DNA from: JAMXLO01 sp046735215
GTDB taxonomy: Bacteria > Pseudomonadota > Alphaproteobacteria > Acetobacterales > Acetobacteraceae
Direction: 5' to 3'
Assembly: GCA_046735215.1 (NCBI GenBank)
Contig: JBKPSV010000185.1
Span: forward strand, 1-5,963
DNA length: 5,963 nucleotides
Positions 1 through 5,754 of this stretch are shown piece by piece. The translations under genes were made by a program, and so were the position numbers. The notes under the pieces are model-generated. The model was not told the origin of the DNA. It saw nothing but the letters and a program-made list of their open reading frames with translations, and did no database searches. Positions within the stretch are counted from its first letter, which is position 1. The number at the start of each line of letters is the position of its first letter.

Positions 1-41
1 GACTATAGCTGCTTCCCATCCTAGAATGCGGTCTGGTTTTC

Positions 42-46
42 GGAGG
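42..46 (+). promoter_or_regulatory. Shine-Dalgarno deciding the msrA start
   Basis: GGAGG lies six bases before the ATG at 53. The ATG at 26 opens the same frame nine codons earlier but has no comparable purine-rich site in the bases available upstream. The ATG at 53 is therefore the better start. It also leaves a short basic N-region before the hydrophobic export segment. Confidence 0.7.
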
Positions 47-52
47 CGTTTG

Positions 53-781
53 ATGTCCATTCGTTCAGACTGGCGCGGTATGCTGGTCGCAGCCGGACTG
101 ACAGTAATAACCTGGGCTAACATAGTGGTGTCCTCGTCGCACGCCGAGCGCGACGGGCCAGTGCCGCCGCCGGCCGTCGATGAAGCAAATAACACCACCC
201 GAGTTGAGACGGTGGTTCTGGCCGGCGGATGCTTCTGGGGCATGCAAGGCGTGTTTCAGCATGTGGAAGGCGTAACCAGCGCTGTCTCAGGCTATGCTGG
301 CGGAGACAGCATCACTGCAACCTACGACGCTGTAAGCACCGGAGCGACCGGCCATGCTGAGTCCGTTCGCATCACCTTTGATCCACAGCGCATCAGCTAT
401 GGTCGGATCCTGCAAATATACTTCTCGGTCGCGCACGACCCGACTCAGCTGAACTACCAGGGTCCAGACCGCGGTACGCAGTACCGCTCAACGATCTTTC
501 CCGCCACCCAGGAACAAGCGGACATCTCCCGCACCTACATTGCGCAACTTAATCAGGCGCACTTGTTTCATGCACTTCTGGTCACAACGATCGAACTTGG
601 CCGTGAATTCTACCCGGCGGAACCCTACCACCAGGACTTTCTGACGCGGCATTCAACCAGCCCATATATTGTCTCTTACGACCTACCGAAGATCAGGGCA
701 CTGCAACAGCATTTCCCTGATCGTTATCGCGCCGACCCTGTCCTTGTCACACCGCTGTCGAAGCCACGCTCCTCAATGTGA
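53..781 (+). CDS. msrA: Exported peptide-methionine (S)-S-oxide reductase MsrA
   Basis: MsrA reduces the S-epimer of methionine sulfoxide in oxidised proteins. The 242-residue product starts with a basic stretch (SIRSDWR) and a hydrophobic segment at about residues 10-29 ending SSHA-E, a plausible signal peptide, so it probably acts in the periplasm. The MsrA domain begins near residue 51. GGCFWG carries the nucleophile Cys60, GHAES follows at 100-104, HDPTQLNYQGPDRGTQYRS at 128-146, and YHQDFL at 192-197. Family membership is secure from these motifs. Cys60 is the only cysteine in the protein: the C-terminal resolving cysteines of E. coli-type MsrA are absent, so regeneration must use another route, such as direct attack by a thioredoxin-like donor (inference). 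No msrB lies alongside. There is no clear terminator after the stop. The gene appears intact. Confidence 0.93.
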   Translation: MSIRSDWRGMLVAAGLTVITWANIVVSSSHAERDGPVPPPAVDEANNTTRVETVVLAGGCFWGMQGVFQHVEGVTSAVSGYAGGDSITATYDAVSTGATGHAESVRITFDPQRISYGRILQIYFSVAHDPTQLNYQGPDRGTQYRSTIFPATQEQADISRTYIAQLNQAHLFHALLVTTIELGREFYPAEPYHQDFLTRHSTSPYIVSYDLPKIRALQQHFPDRYRADPVLVTPLSKPRSSM

Positions 782-1006
782 CTAGTGCTCTTGTCCTGTT
801 ATCGACCTGTCGGCGCCTCAGAGCAGCCGCGTCAGTAAGTGAGCCCGAGCATCAAGCAGCTGAGCACCTCGAGAGACCAGTAGCGACGCGGCGTCGGAGA
901 TGCTTCGAGACCACGACAGAAGCAAGATCCGCGGTCGGATGAAAACTTCGTCGATCGCCATTGCCCAATGACAAATCCAGCTGAGCTACAAGGCTAGAAC
1001 CCCAAA

Positions 1007-1424
1007 TCAGGCGGCTACCCGTGGACGGGATTTCGTAGCTCGCGCAGCGTCCACGCTCCAAGGGCCGGGACCGGCGAATAAGATGTATAGGAACACGAAG
1101 CAATACAAAACAGCCAGTGTACCGCCGTTGTTATAGGGGACCGGATTGCGGGGGAAGTGAGCATACCAATAGGCGATTGCCATCTCGCCCGACATGATGA
1201 AGGCAGCTGGACGTGTGAACACGCCAATCAACAGCAGGATGCTGCCGACGGTCTCAATAAGGCCAGCATATTATAGGGAAGAGTGGCATTGACGCCGGTG
1301 CAGGCCCCGGAAACCCAAAGAATTTGGTCAGGCCGTGCTGTAAATAGAGCACCGCTACCACGATGCGAAGCACACTGAGGATTCGGGGGGCCCACGGGGT
1401 CAAAGCGGAGTCGCTCATGAACAT
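1007..1424 (-). pseudogene. DoxX-family membrane protein, frameshifted
   Basis: On the minus strand the reading begins at ATG 1424 (MFMSDSALTPWAP) or ATG 1418, with an AGAGGA ribosome-binding site at 1440-1435. It encodes a first membrane helix followed by LQHGLTKFFGFPGPAPAS, a typical DoxX signature. This frame meets TGA at 1256-1254. The family sequence resumes in another frame as AGLIETVGSILLLIGVFTRP, then SGEMAIAYWYAHFP and a last helix, ending at 1007. The switch must fall between about 1271, where the second frame has a TAA upstream, and 1256. A one-base insertion or a two-base deletion would explain it. Otherwise all the expected DoxX helices are present, so the break is recent or a sequencing error. 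DoxX proteins are small four-helix inner-membrane proteins, often linked to redox or sulfur metabolism; the exact role here is unknown. Confidence 0.85.
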
Positions 1425-1623
1425 TGGCGTACATTCCTCTGCGCATTGCGGCAAACTCAGCTGGGCTGCTTTCTCCCACGTCATCCCGAATTCAATGCCC
1501 TGTAACGAACGATAGCCATCCCTTCTTCCTATGGCAATGATTTCGAGACGCAGAACGGTGCAATCGCATAAAGTCAAACTCTTGCGGGCCCTCCCATCGA
1601 TTGCCGCCCGACGGTCCACCGGT

Positions 1624-1910
1624 CGAGAACTGCTGAGGCCTTCACCTATGAGCAGAGCAGGTTGAAGCCCTGGCGGAGAAACTCGTCGCGCGTGGACCGC
1701 CCGGTCCGCTCCGGACGAGGCCAAAATGCTCCGGCTGCCGTTGTGCGGAGCATAGTAGTGGGCCAACCGTGTTGAGCTGGTGAGGCTGTTGAAGCGGGGT
1801 TACCGGCGCAACGCCAGTGGCAACAATACAAATTGCTCTATACGTGGATGGCGTTTTGGCAAGGGCCTTGAGAGCATCTTGCCACGTGAGGGGGCGAGAA
1901 CTGCGGAGGC
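1624..1910. repeat. Imperfect 16-bp direct repeat pair
   Basis: CGAGAACTGCTGAGGC at 1624-1639 recurs as CGAGAACTGCGGAGGC at 1895-1910, 15 of 16 identical and 271 bp apart. No gene is visible between the copies. They could be target duplications or internal repeats of a decayed element, or chance. Confidence 0.4.
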
Positions 1911-2390
1911 GTGGTGCCACATCGAGTTGTGCGCGCGGTCAGAATGATCGACTTCGCTATTATCCCGCGCAGTCATAAGGACTGAATATATGAGAGCGGG
2001 ACTGGGGCGAGCAGCGCCCGGTCAGAAAATGAGGCCAGCTTCGGACAGAACAAGATGCTCAAGAGCGGCACGGGTTGCCCGAGAATCGTCCCGCTTCTAC
2101 CGTTTCTCGGATCGAAGGTGAGTGGGCAGCCCCAGCAAGTTCGGGTATTGCGCCACGGGAACGCCGGCCGCCGTCGCGCTGACCTGCGGAACTTGCGGCC
2201 GTTAACAGGGCGCAGTCGTTAACCTCGGCTACGAATCCCAACGCGCTTCGACCACATAGCCCACCGTGGGACGGCGGACGACCACCCGCGTCGCATGAAG
2301 CAAAGCTAGTTTAATCGCCGCAACAGTCATTCCGCCAGATGCTCTATCGTCGTTCCGCCGATGCTCTCGTTCAGCATCGTGTGATCGGTC

Positions 2391-2430
2391 GGAGGAAATC
2401 ATGCCGGTCGCCGACGGTTCGGTTGGGTAG
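2391..2430 (+). pseudogene. Possible ruined start of a secreted-protein gene
   Basis: GGAGG at 2391-2395 sits five bases before ATG 2401, a textbook initiation site, but the frame ends after nine codons at TAG 2428-2430. A neighbouring frame, from about 2430, reads RSRLKQRVLGYGSLLGAISF and then LVSQPCLGQS. This resembles a signal peptide, with basic residues, a hydrophobic core and a possible cleavage region. A single frameshift would join the two. After about 2520 I recognise nothing, and the frame soon overlaps the 3' end of the opposite-strand dehydrogenase. This is a weak reading: initiation-like sequence and hydrophobic stretches also arise by chance. Confidence 0.25.
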
Positions 2431-2601
2431 GTCGAGGCTGAAACAGCGCGTGCTCGGATACGGCAGTTTGCTCGGGGCCATCTCCTTTCTTGTCTCACAG
2501 CCTTGCCTGGGACAAAGCTGCGCGAATGGTCGCTGCGCGCGCCAAAGAGTTGGGTGGTTCCGGTCACTGTGGGCTCCCAGCCCGAGCGACATGGGGCGCG
2601 G

Positions 2602-3636
2602 TCAGCTGCCGGAAAGCCAGGCGCGCACCGGCGGCTGATCGAGTACTGCCGGATTCACCACGTGTCGCGGCACTCCCCGATGCAGGAGTGTGCGCGCTGC
2701 CGTGAAGGCGCCTTCGGCGAGCAGCCGAAGGCATTCATCCGTGTAGCAGATCGCATGCGGCGAAACGATGATGTTGTCGAGAGTGAGCAGCGGATTGCTC
2801 GGCGAAACTGGCTCCTGCGCGAATGCATCGAGCGCGGCGCCAGCAATGCGACGCTGCTGTAGCGCGTCATAAAGCGCCACCTCGTCTACGATATGTCCGC
2901 GCGCCGTGTTGACGAGAAACGCCGAGCGCTTCATCAGCGCGAGCTCTCGTCGGCCAATGAGTCCACGCGTCGTCTTGTTCAGCGGGCAGTTGACCACCAG
3001 AAAGTCCGACTCCGCGAGCACGCTGTCCAGATCGCGCAACGCTACCTCCAACGGCTCGAGCTCTTCCGCAGCAACGTGGGGGTCATATGCGATGTGTCGC
3101 ATTTCCAGGGGACGAATTAGGCGGAACAGCTCCCGGCCGATATTGCCGGCGCCGATCGATCCCAACGTCCGACCGGTGAGACCGGTGCCGGTGTGCTGGA
3201 TCTTTTCATGCCAGCGACCCGAGCGCGTGATCCGGTCCATGACCGGGATGCGGTGTGCGAGTGCGAGGATGAAGCCGAGGATGCTACTGGCAACCGGCCT
3301 GCGGACACCGTCGGGATTGATGGTCAGCAAAACGCCGGCCGCGGTCATAGCCTCGACATCGCAATTGTCGTATCCGACACCGAAGCGGGCCACAATACGA
3401 GTTCTCCGGTCGGCGCGCCTGAGCGCCACCGCAGGGACGCCGGGCGCTCCCAGAAAAATCGCGTCGTAGGTCGCCAGATGATCTGCCGTCACATTGACCG
3501 GCTGCTCGGGAAACCACTGCCAGTCGATCATCGGGTCGCCGTCGAGCACGGCAAGCGCCGCTGCATCGAATGTAATGTGGCCATCTCGGTCCAGTAAGTC
3601 GCGCGAGAGGCCGACACGGAATCGCGTTCCCGTCAT
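2602..3636 (-). CDS. D-isomer-specific 2-hydroxyacid dehydrogenase, NAD-binding
   Basis: This 344-residue protein belongs to the family of phosphoglycerate, glyoxylate/hydroxypyruvate and D-lactate dehydrogenases, cytoplasmic enzymes that interconvert 2-oxoacids and D-2-hydroxyacids with NAD(P). Visible landmarks are RFGVGYDNCD near residues 84-93, the Rossmann glycine motif GAGNIG at 162-167, and Asp185 after the second strand (IAYDPH), which favours NAD over NADP. The catalytic set is complete: Arg246 in NTARGHIVDE, Glu275 in AQEPVSPSNPLL, and His294 in VSPHAICYTDE. ATG 3636 is chosen because it overlaps the stop of the upstream SDR gene (TGATG), indicating translational coupling. The frame stays open back to 3750, but there it reads antiphase through SDR coding sequence. 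The protein looks intact and full-length. Its substrate cannot be read from sequence; the gluconate-5-dehydrogenase-like partner suggests sugar acids or hydroxy acids. Confidence 0.92.
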   Translation of the reverse strand: MTGTRFRVGLSRDLLDRDGHITFDAAALAVLDGDPMIDWQWFPEQPVNVTADHLATYDAIFLGAPGVPAVALRRADRRTRIVARFGVGYDNCDVEAMTAAGVLLTINPDGVRRPVASSILGFILALAHRIPVMDRITRSGRWHEKIQHTGTGLTGRTLGSIGAGNIGRELFRLIRPLEMRHIAYDPHVAAEELEPLEVALRDLDSVLAESDFLVVNCPLNKTTRGLIGRRELALMKRSAFLVNTARGHIVDEVALYDALQQRRIAGAALDAFAQEPVSPSNPLLTLDNIIVSPHAICYTDECLRLLAEGAFTAARTLLHRGVPRHVVNPAVLDQPPVRAWLSGS

Positions 3637-4046
3637 CACAGCGCTATCGTCATGCCGCCATCGACCATCAGCACTTGGCCATTGCAGAACGAGGAGGCTG
3701 GCGACGCAAAATAGATTACTGCGCCGCTGAGTTCCGAGGGGTCGCCCCACCGTCCGAGTGGCGAACGACTGGCGACCCAGTCATAGAACTGCTTATTGCG
3801 GCGTACCACCTCGTTCTGCACACCAGGATAGAAGCTGGGACCGATGCAGTTAACGTTGACACCTTTCGGACCGAGCTCAACTGCCAATGCGCGGGTCAGG
3901 CCGTGCAAGCCGCTCTTGGCCGCGATGTAAGGCGCGATGCTCGCACGCGCGATCTGGCCCATCACCGACGAAATATTGATGATCCGCCCCCAGCCATTGC
4001 GGACCATCGGCCGCGATGCCTCACGCGCGAGACGGAAGCATGCGAA
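3636..4046 (-). pseudogene. C-terminal half of an SDR oxidoreductase (gluconate 5-dehydrogenase-like)
   Basis: About 136 codons remain of a short-chain dehydrogenase that normally has about 250. The preserved part begins at FACFRLAREA and includes the catalytic Ser in RIINISSVMG, Tyr and Lys in APYIAAKSG (codons at 3929 and 3917), then GRWGDPSELSGAVIYFAS and the C-terminal VDGGMTIAL. The RSPLGRWG and VDGGMT blocks resemble gluconate 5-dehydrogenases (IdnO/Ga5DH type). The cofactor-binding TGxxxGIG and NNAG regions, roughly 110 residues, are missing. Upstream of 4046 the frame runs antisense through an M81 gene fragment, so the apparent start at 4127 is artificial. The stop overlaps the start of the hydroxyacid dehydrogenase, so the two once formed an operon. 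Without its Rossmann start the product cannot be a working enzyme. Confidence 0.88.
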
Positions 4047-4050
4047 CCGC
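4047..4050. other. Deletion/rearrangement junction between two beheaded divergent genes
   Basis: Recognisable SDR sequence on the minus strand ends at about 4046, and recognisable M81 sequence on the plus strand starts at about 4051. Both genes point away from this spot and both lack their N-terminal parts, so the breakpoint lies within a few bases here. The exact position depends on where homology is judged to stop, an uncertainty of perhaps ten bases either way. Confidence 0.65.
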
Positions 4051-4218
4051 GCAACGCTCGACCATCTAACAAATGCAGTCGTCGCACGCGTGCAGCAGCG
4101 AAACTTTGATGGCGTACTGTTCGCCATTCACGGCGCGATGGTGGCGGAGACGATCGATGAGGCCGACGCCTATATACTGCAGCGCCTGCGCGACGCGATC
4201 GGCAGGGACATCCCGCTA
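4051..4218 (+). pseudogene. M81/MlrC-family gene, internal fragment before the IS
   Basis: About 56 codons read ATLDHLTNAVVARVQQRNFD, then GVLFAIHGAMVAE and up to GRDIPL. This matches the part of M81-family (microcystinase C/MlrC-like) proteins around the conserved LHGAM histidine. MlrC hydrolyses linearised microcystin, but most bacterial relatives have unknown substrates and often sit beside transporters or catabolic genes. An N-terminal stretch of perhaps 65-75 residues, including the usual HETNTF metal-site region, is missing at the 4047-4050 junction. Translation upstream of 4051 in this frame is antisense SDR sequence. The gene is interrupted after CCG CTA (Pro-Leu) by the insertion sequence and resumes at about 5755. 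Not functional. Confidence 0.8.
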
Positions 4219-4224
4219 GACCAG

Positions 4225-4233
4225 ATGTTCGCC
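4225..4233 (+). repeat. Left subterminal inverted repeat of the IS
   Basis: ATGTTCGCC is the exact reverse complement of GGCGAACAT at 5742-5750. It starts seven bases inside the left tip. Subterminal rather than terminal repeats are characteristic of the IS1111 group. Confidence 0.8.
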
Positions 4234-4241
4234 TGAGATAG

Positions 4242-4318
4242 ACCCGTCTCACAGTATGCAGGCTTACGAGGGTTGCGCCGGAATGGCCGGTGCCGAGCCT
4301 CATGCATAGGAGACGGGC
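4242..4318 (+). promoter_or_regulatory. Left-end hairpin hiding the transposase ribosome-binding site
   Basis: Nested complementary segments build one long hairpin. CCCGTCTC (4243-4250) pairs with GAGACGGG (4310-4317), TATGCA (4255-4260) with TGCATA (4303-4308), GGCT (4261-4264) with AGCC (4296-4299), and GCGCCGG (4275-4281) with CCGGTGC (4287-4293) around a five-base loop. The outer and second stems contain the AGGAGA Shine-Dalgarno (4308-4313) of the TTG 4320 start. A transcript entering from the flanking gene would therefore fold with the site masked, while one starting inside the 5' arm would not. This would limit transposase synthesis from outside promoters, as known for IS10 and IS50; the role here is inferred. 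Confidence 0.65.
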
Positions 4319-4319
4319 C

Positions 4320-5429
4320 TTGAAGCAGCTTACCACGTATATCGGGCTGGATGTGCACAAGGAGACGATAGCGGTGGCGCTTGCCGAGACGGGCAAACGG
4401 AATGAAGTGCGCGAGTATGGCAAGATCGCGAACACGCCGGCTGCCATGAAGGCGTTGGTCACGAAGCTGGCACGCAATGGCCACGAGTTGCGGTTCTGCT
4501 ACGAAGCCGGACCTTGCGGTTACGGCATCCAGCGACAACTGACAGCCTTGAAGCACGACTGCATCGTGGTCGCTCCCTCGCTGATTCCCCGCAGACCTGG
4601 CGAGCGGATCAAGACCGATCGGCGAGATGCGATCAACCTCGCCAAGCTGCATCGGGCTGGTGAACTGACGCCGGTGTGGGTTCCCGAGGAGGCACATGAG
4701 GCGATCCGCGATTTGGTGCGGGCGCGTCTGGCCGCAGTGCGGACACTTCGTCAAGCTCGCCAGCAACTTTCCGGCTTCCTGTTGCGCCATGGTCATCACT
4801 ACAACCGACCAGCCTGGACGCTGATGCACCGGCGATGGCTGGCCGGCCTGCGGTTCGAGCACGCAGTGCATCACATCGTGCTGGAGGACTGCATTGCAGC
4901 CGTCGAGGCGGCGACGGCACGGCGCGACCGTCTGGAAGCCCACATCGCGGCGGCGCGGCCGGACTGGTCGCTCGCCGCGGTGGTGCACGCGCTGCAGGCG
5001 CTGCGCGGCATGGCGCTGGTGGCCGCAGCAACCCTGGTTGCTGAACTCGGTGACATCACGCGCTTCGCCAATCCACGTCAGCTCATGGCGTATCTTGGCC
5101 TGGTGCCGTCCGAGCACTCCAGCGGCGGCACGCGACGCCAAGGCGGTATCACAAAGACTGGCAACGGTGCAGCGCGGCGGATGCTCATCGAGGCTGCCTG
5201 GAGCTATCGGTTCCCGGCGAGGATCAGCCGCGAGCAGTTGCTGCGGCAGGAAGGTCTGACCAAACCGATCCGAGATACCGCGTGGAAGGCGCAGGAACGA
5301 CTTTGCCGAAGGTATCGCAAGCTTGCACGGGCAGGTAAGCCACCGACTGTCGTCACCGCCGCGATCGCACGCGAGCTGGCAGGCTTCGTCTGGGCAATCG
5401 CCAGACAGGCGCAGCCAAGCGACGCTTGA
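4320..5429 (+). CDS. IS110-family (IS1111-type) DEDD transposase
   Basis: This recombinase moves the element using a RuvC-like DEDD domain and a C-terminal serine domain guided by an element-encoded RNA. From TTG 4320 the product has 369 residues. The N-terminal domain shows YIGLDVHKE (Asp11), FCYEAGPCGYG (Glu62) and KTDRRDA (Asp100, Asp103). The C-terminal Transposase_20 region shows LRGMALVAAATLVAELGD from about 228, then YLGLVPSEHSSGG (probable catalytic Ser268) and GGITKTGNGAARR. TTG 4320 is preferred because AGGAG ends seven bases before it and because MKQLTTYIGLDVHKE is the expected N-terminus. GTG 4290 and ATG 4302 are in frame but lack a Shine-Dalgarno and lie inside the upstream hairpin. 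All catalytic residues and the full length are present, so the element may still be active. Confidence 0.93.
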   Translation: MKQLTTYIGLDVHKETIAVALAETGKRNEVREYGKIANTPAAMKALVTKLARNGHELRFCYEAGPCGYGIQRQLTALKHDCIVVAPSLIPRRPGERIKTDRRDAINLAKLHRAGELTPVWVPEEAHEAIRDLVRARLAAVRTLRQARQQLSGFLLRHGHHYNRPAWTLMHRRWLAGLRFEHAVHHIVLEDCIAAVEAATARRDRLEAHIAAARPDWSLAAVVHALQALRGMALVAAATLVAELGDITRFANPRQLMAYLGLVPSEHSSGGTRRQGGITKTGNGAARRMLIEAAWSYRFPARISREQLLRQEGLTKPIRDTAWKAQERLCRRYRKLARAGKPPTVVTAAIARELAGFVWAIARQAQPSDA

Positions 5430-5498
5430 TGCGCTGATGCTCGCTGAACACGAAGCAAGGAGGTCACATCGCACAAACACACATCCAAAGTTGGGCAA

Positions 5499-5630
5499 GG
5501 CTGGAGGCACGTCACGGTCCAGGAGAACCCTCGCATCCACTACCAGCCGGATCTCATCTGACGCTGGCCGCTAGACAGAGGAAGCTCCACGACGCATCAC
5601 CGGTCCGGCGGTAACCAACCCGCGCATCAG
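5499..5630 (+). ncRNA. Candidate bridge RNA/seekRNA of the IS
   Basis: IS1111-type elements encode their guide RNA downstream of the transposase, and this 324-nt right end has no convincing protein gene. GGCTGG (5499-5504) can pair with CCAGCC (5543-5548) as a first stem. CTGACGC (5558-5564) can pair with GCG and TCAG of 5622-5630, with a two-base bulge, enclosing a second loop. That loop holds CCGCTAG at 5568-5574, identical to the left target arm plus AG core of the reconstructed empty site. It also holds GGTAAC at 5610-5615, the reverse complement of GTTACC on the right side. The left arm is 5' and the right arm 3', as in known target-binding loops. The ends of the RNA are guesses, the fold was done by eye, and I could not identify a donor-binding loop with confidence. 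Confidence 0.5.
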
Positions 5631-5741
5631 AGCATGATCAACCGTCGTTTCATGATCGTGCCTCCTGCCTTGCTCAGTGGCGGCTGCGCTGTATAGCTTG
5701 GAGGACAAGCGGAGAATATACGTGCGCCTGCAGCTTGAAAT

Positions 5742-5750
5742 GGCGAACAT
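5742..5750 (-). repeat. Right subterminal inverted repeat of the IS
   Basis: GGCGAACAT is the reverse complement of the left repeat at 4225-4233, nine of nine matching. Three bases (GAG) separate it from the AG at the right junction. Confidence 0.8.
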
Positions 5751-5754
5751 GAGA

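Larger units (their letters stand above)
1425..2601. other. Long stretch without a recognisable gene
   Basis: I read all six frames and found no protein I recognise and no tRNA or rRNA. Open frames are short, lack family motifs and are mostly unsupported by ribosome-binding sites. One exception is a 43-codon basic frame at 1990-2121 on the plus strand with AAGGA eight bases upstream; it has no recognisable motif and I give it little weight. The stretch also holds an imperfect direct repeat (1624-1639 and 1895-1910) and a possible broken gene start near 2391. It most likely represents decayed coding or mobile DNA. Confidence 0.6.
4218..5753 (+). mobile_element. IS110-family insertion sequence, IS1111 type, inside an M81 gene
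   Basis: The element is 1,536 bp. Removing it joins CCGCT to AGTAGTTACC and restores an uninterrupted M81 reading frame (GRDIPL-VVTFDLHGN). An AG dinucleotide lies at both junctions (4218-4219 and 5754-5755), so the cut is ambiguous by two bases. The 9-bp inverted repeats are subterminal, seven and three bases in from the tips. That, together with a short left non-coding end (about 100 nt) and a long right non-coding end (324 nt), points to the IS1111 group rather than IS110 proper. No longer target duplication is seen, as is usual for this family. It carries one transposase gene. The exact named IS cannot be given without a database comparison. Confidence 0.85.

Noticed and set aside
977..995. 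On the minus strand, AGCCTTG-TAGCTCAGCTGG looks like the acceptor 5' strand and D-arm start of a tRNA.
   Set aside because: The D-stem partner GAGC is missing, and no anticodon stem or T-arm (GGTTCGAATC-like) follows. It is at best a tRNA scrap or chance.
3937..4236. A 99-codon plus-strand open frame that could be called as a small gene.
   Set aside because: Its first 38 codons are antisense SDR sequence and its last few lie inside the IS. Only the middle is real M81 sequence.
4170..5540. A 456-codon open frame on the minus strand.
   Set aside because: It runs antisense to the clearly identified transposase, has no motif I recognise, and is explained by GC-rich codon structure.
5568..5576. 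CCGCTAGAC repeated at 4213-4221 and 5568-5576 read as a 9-bp target duplication ending the IS at 5576.
   Set aside because: The M81 frame does not resume at 5577 but at about 5755, and the inverted-repeat partner is at 5742-5750. The inner copy is better explained as a guide segment or chance.
5457..5614. AAGGAGG at 5457-5463 followed by a 48-codon open frame, suggesting a small protein after the transposase.
   Set aside because: The codon at the right distance is ATC and there is no ATG/GTG/TTG within reach. The region fits a structured RNA better than a gene.
5735..5740. TTGAAA near the right tip as an outward -35 box that could form a promoter across the junction of a circular IS form.
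   Set aside because: After joining to the left end, no hexamer at 16-18 bases spacing resembles a -10 box (CAGATG at 17 matches poorly). Such promoters are known in the family, but this sequence does not show a convincing one.
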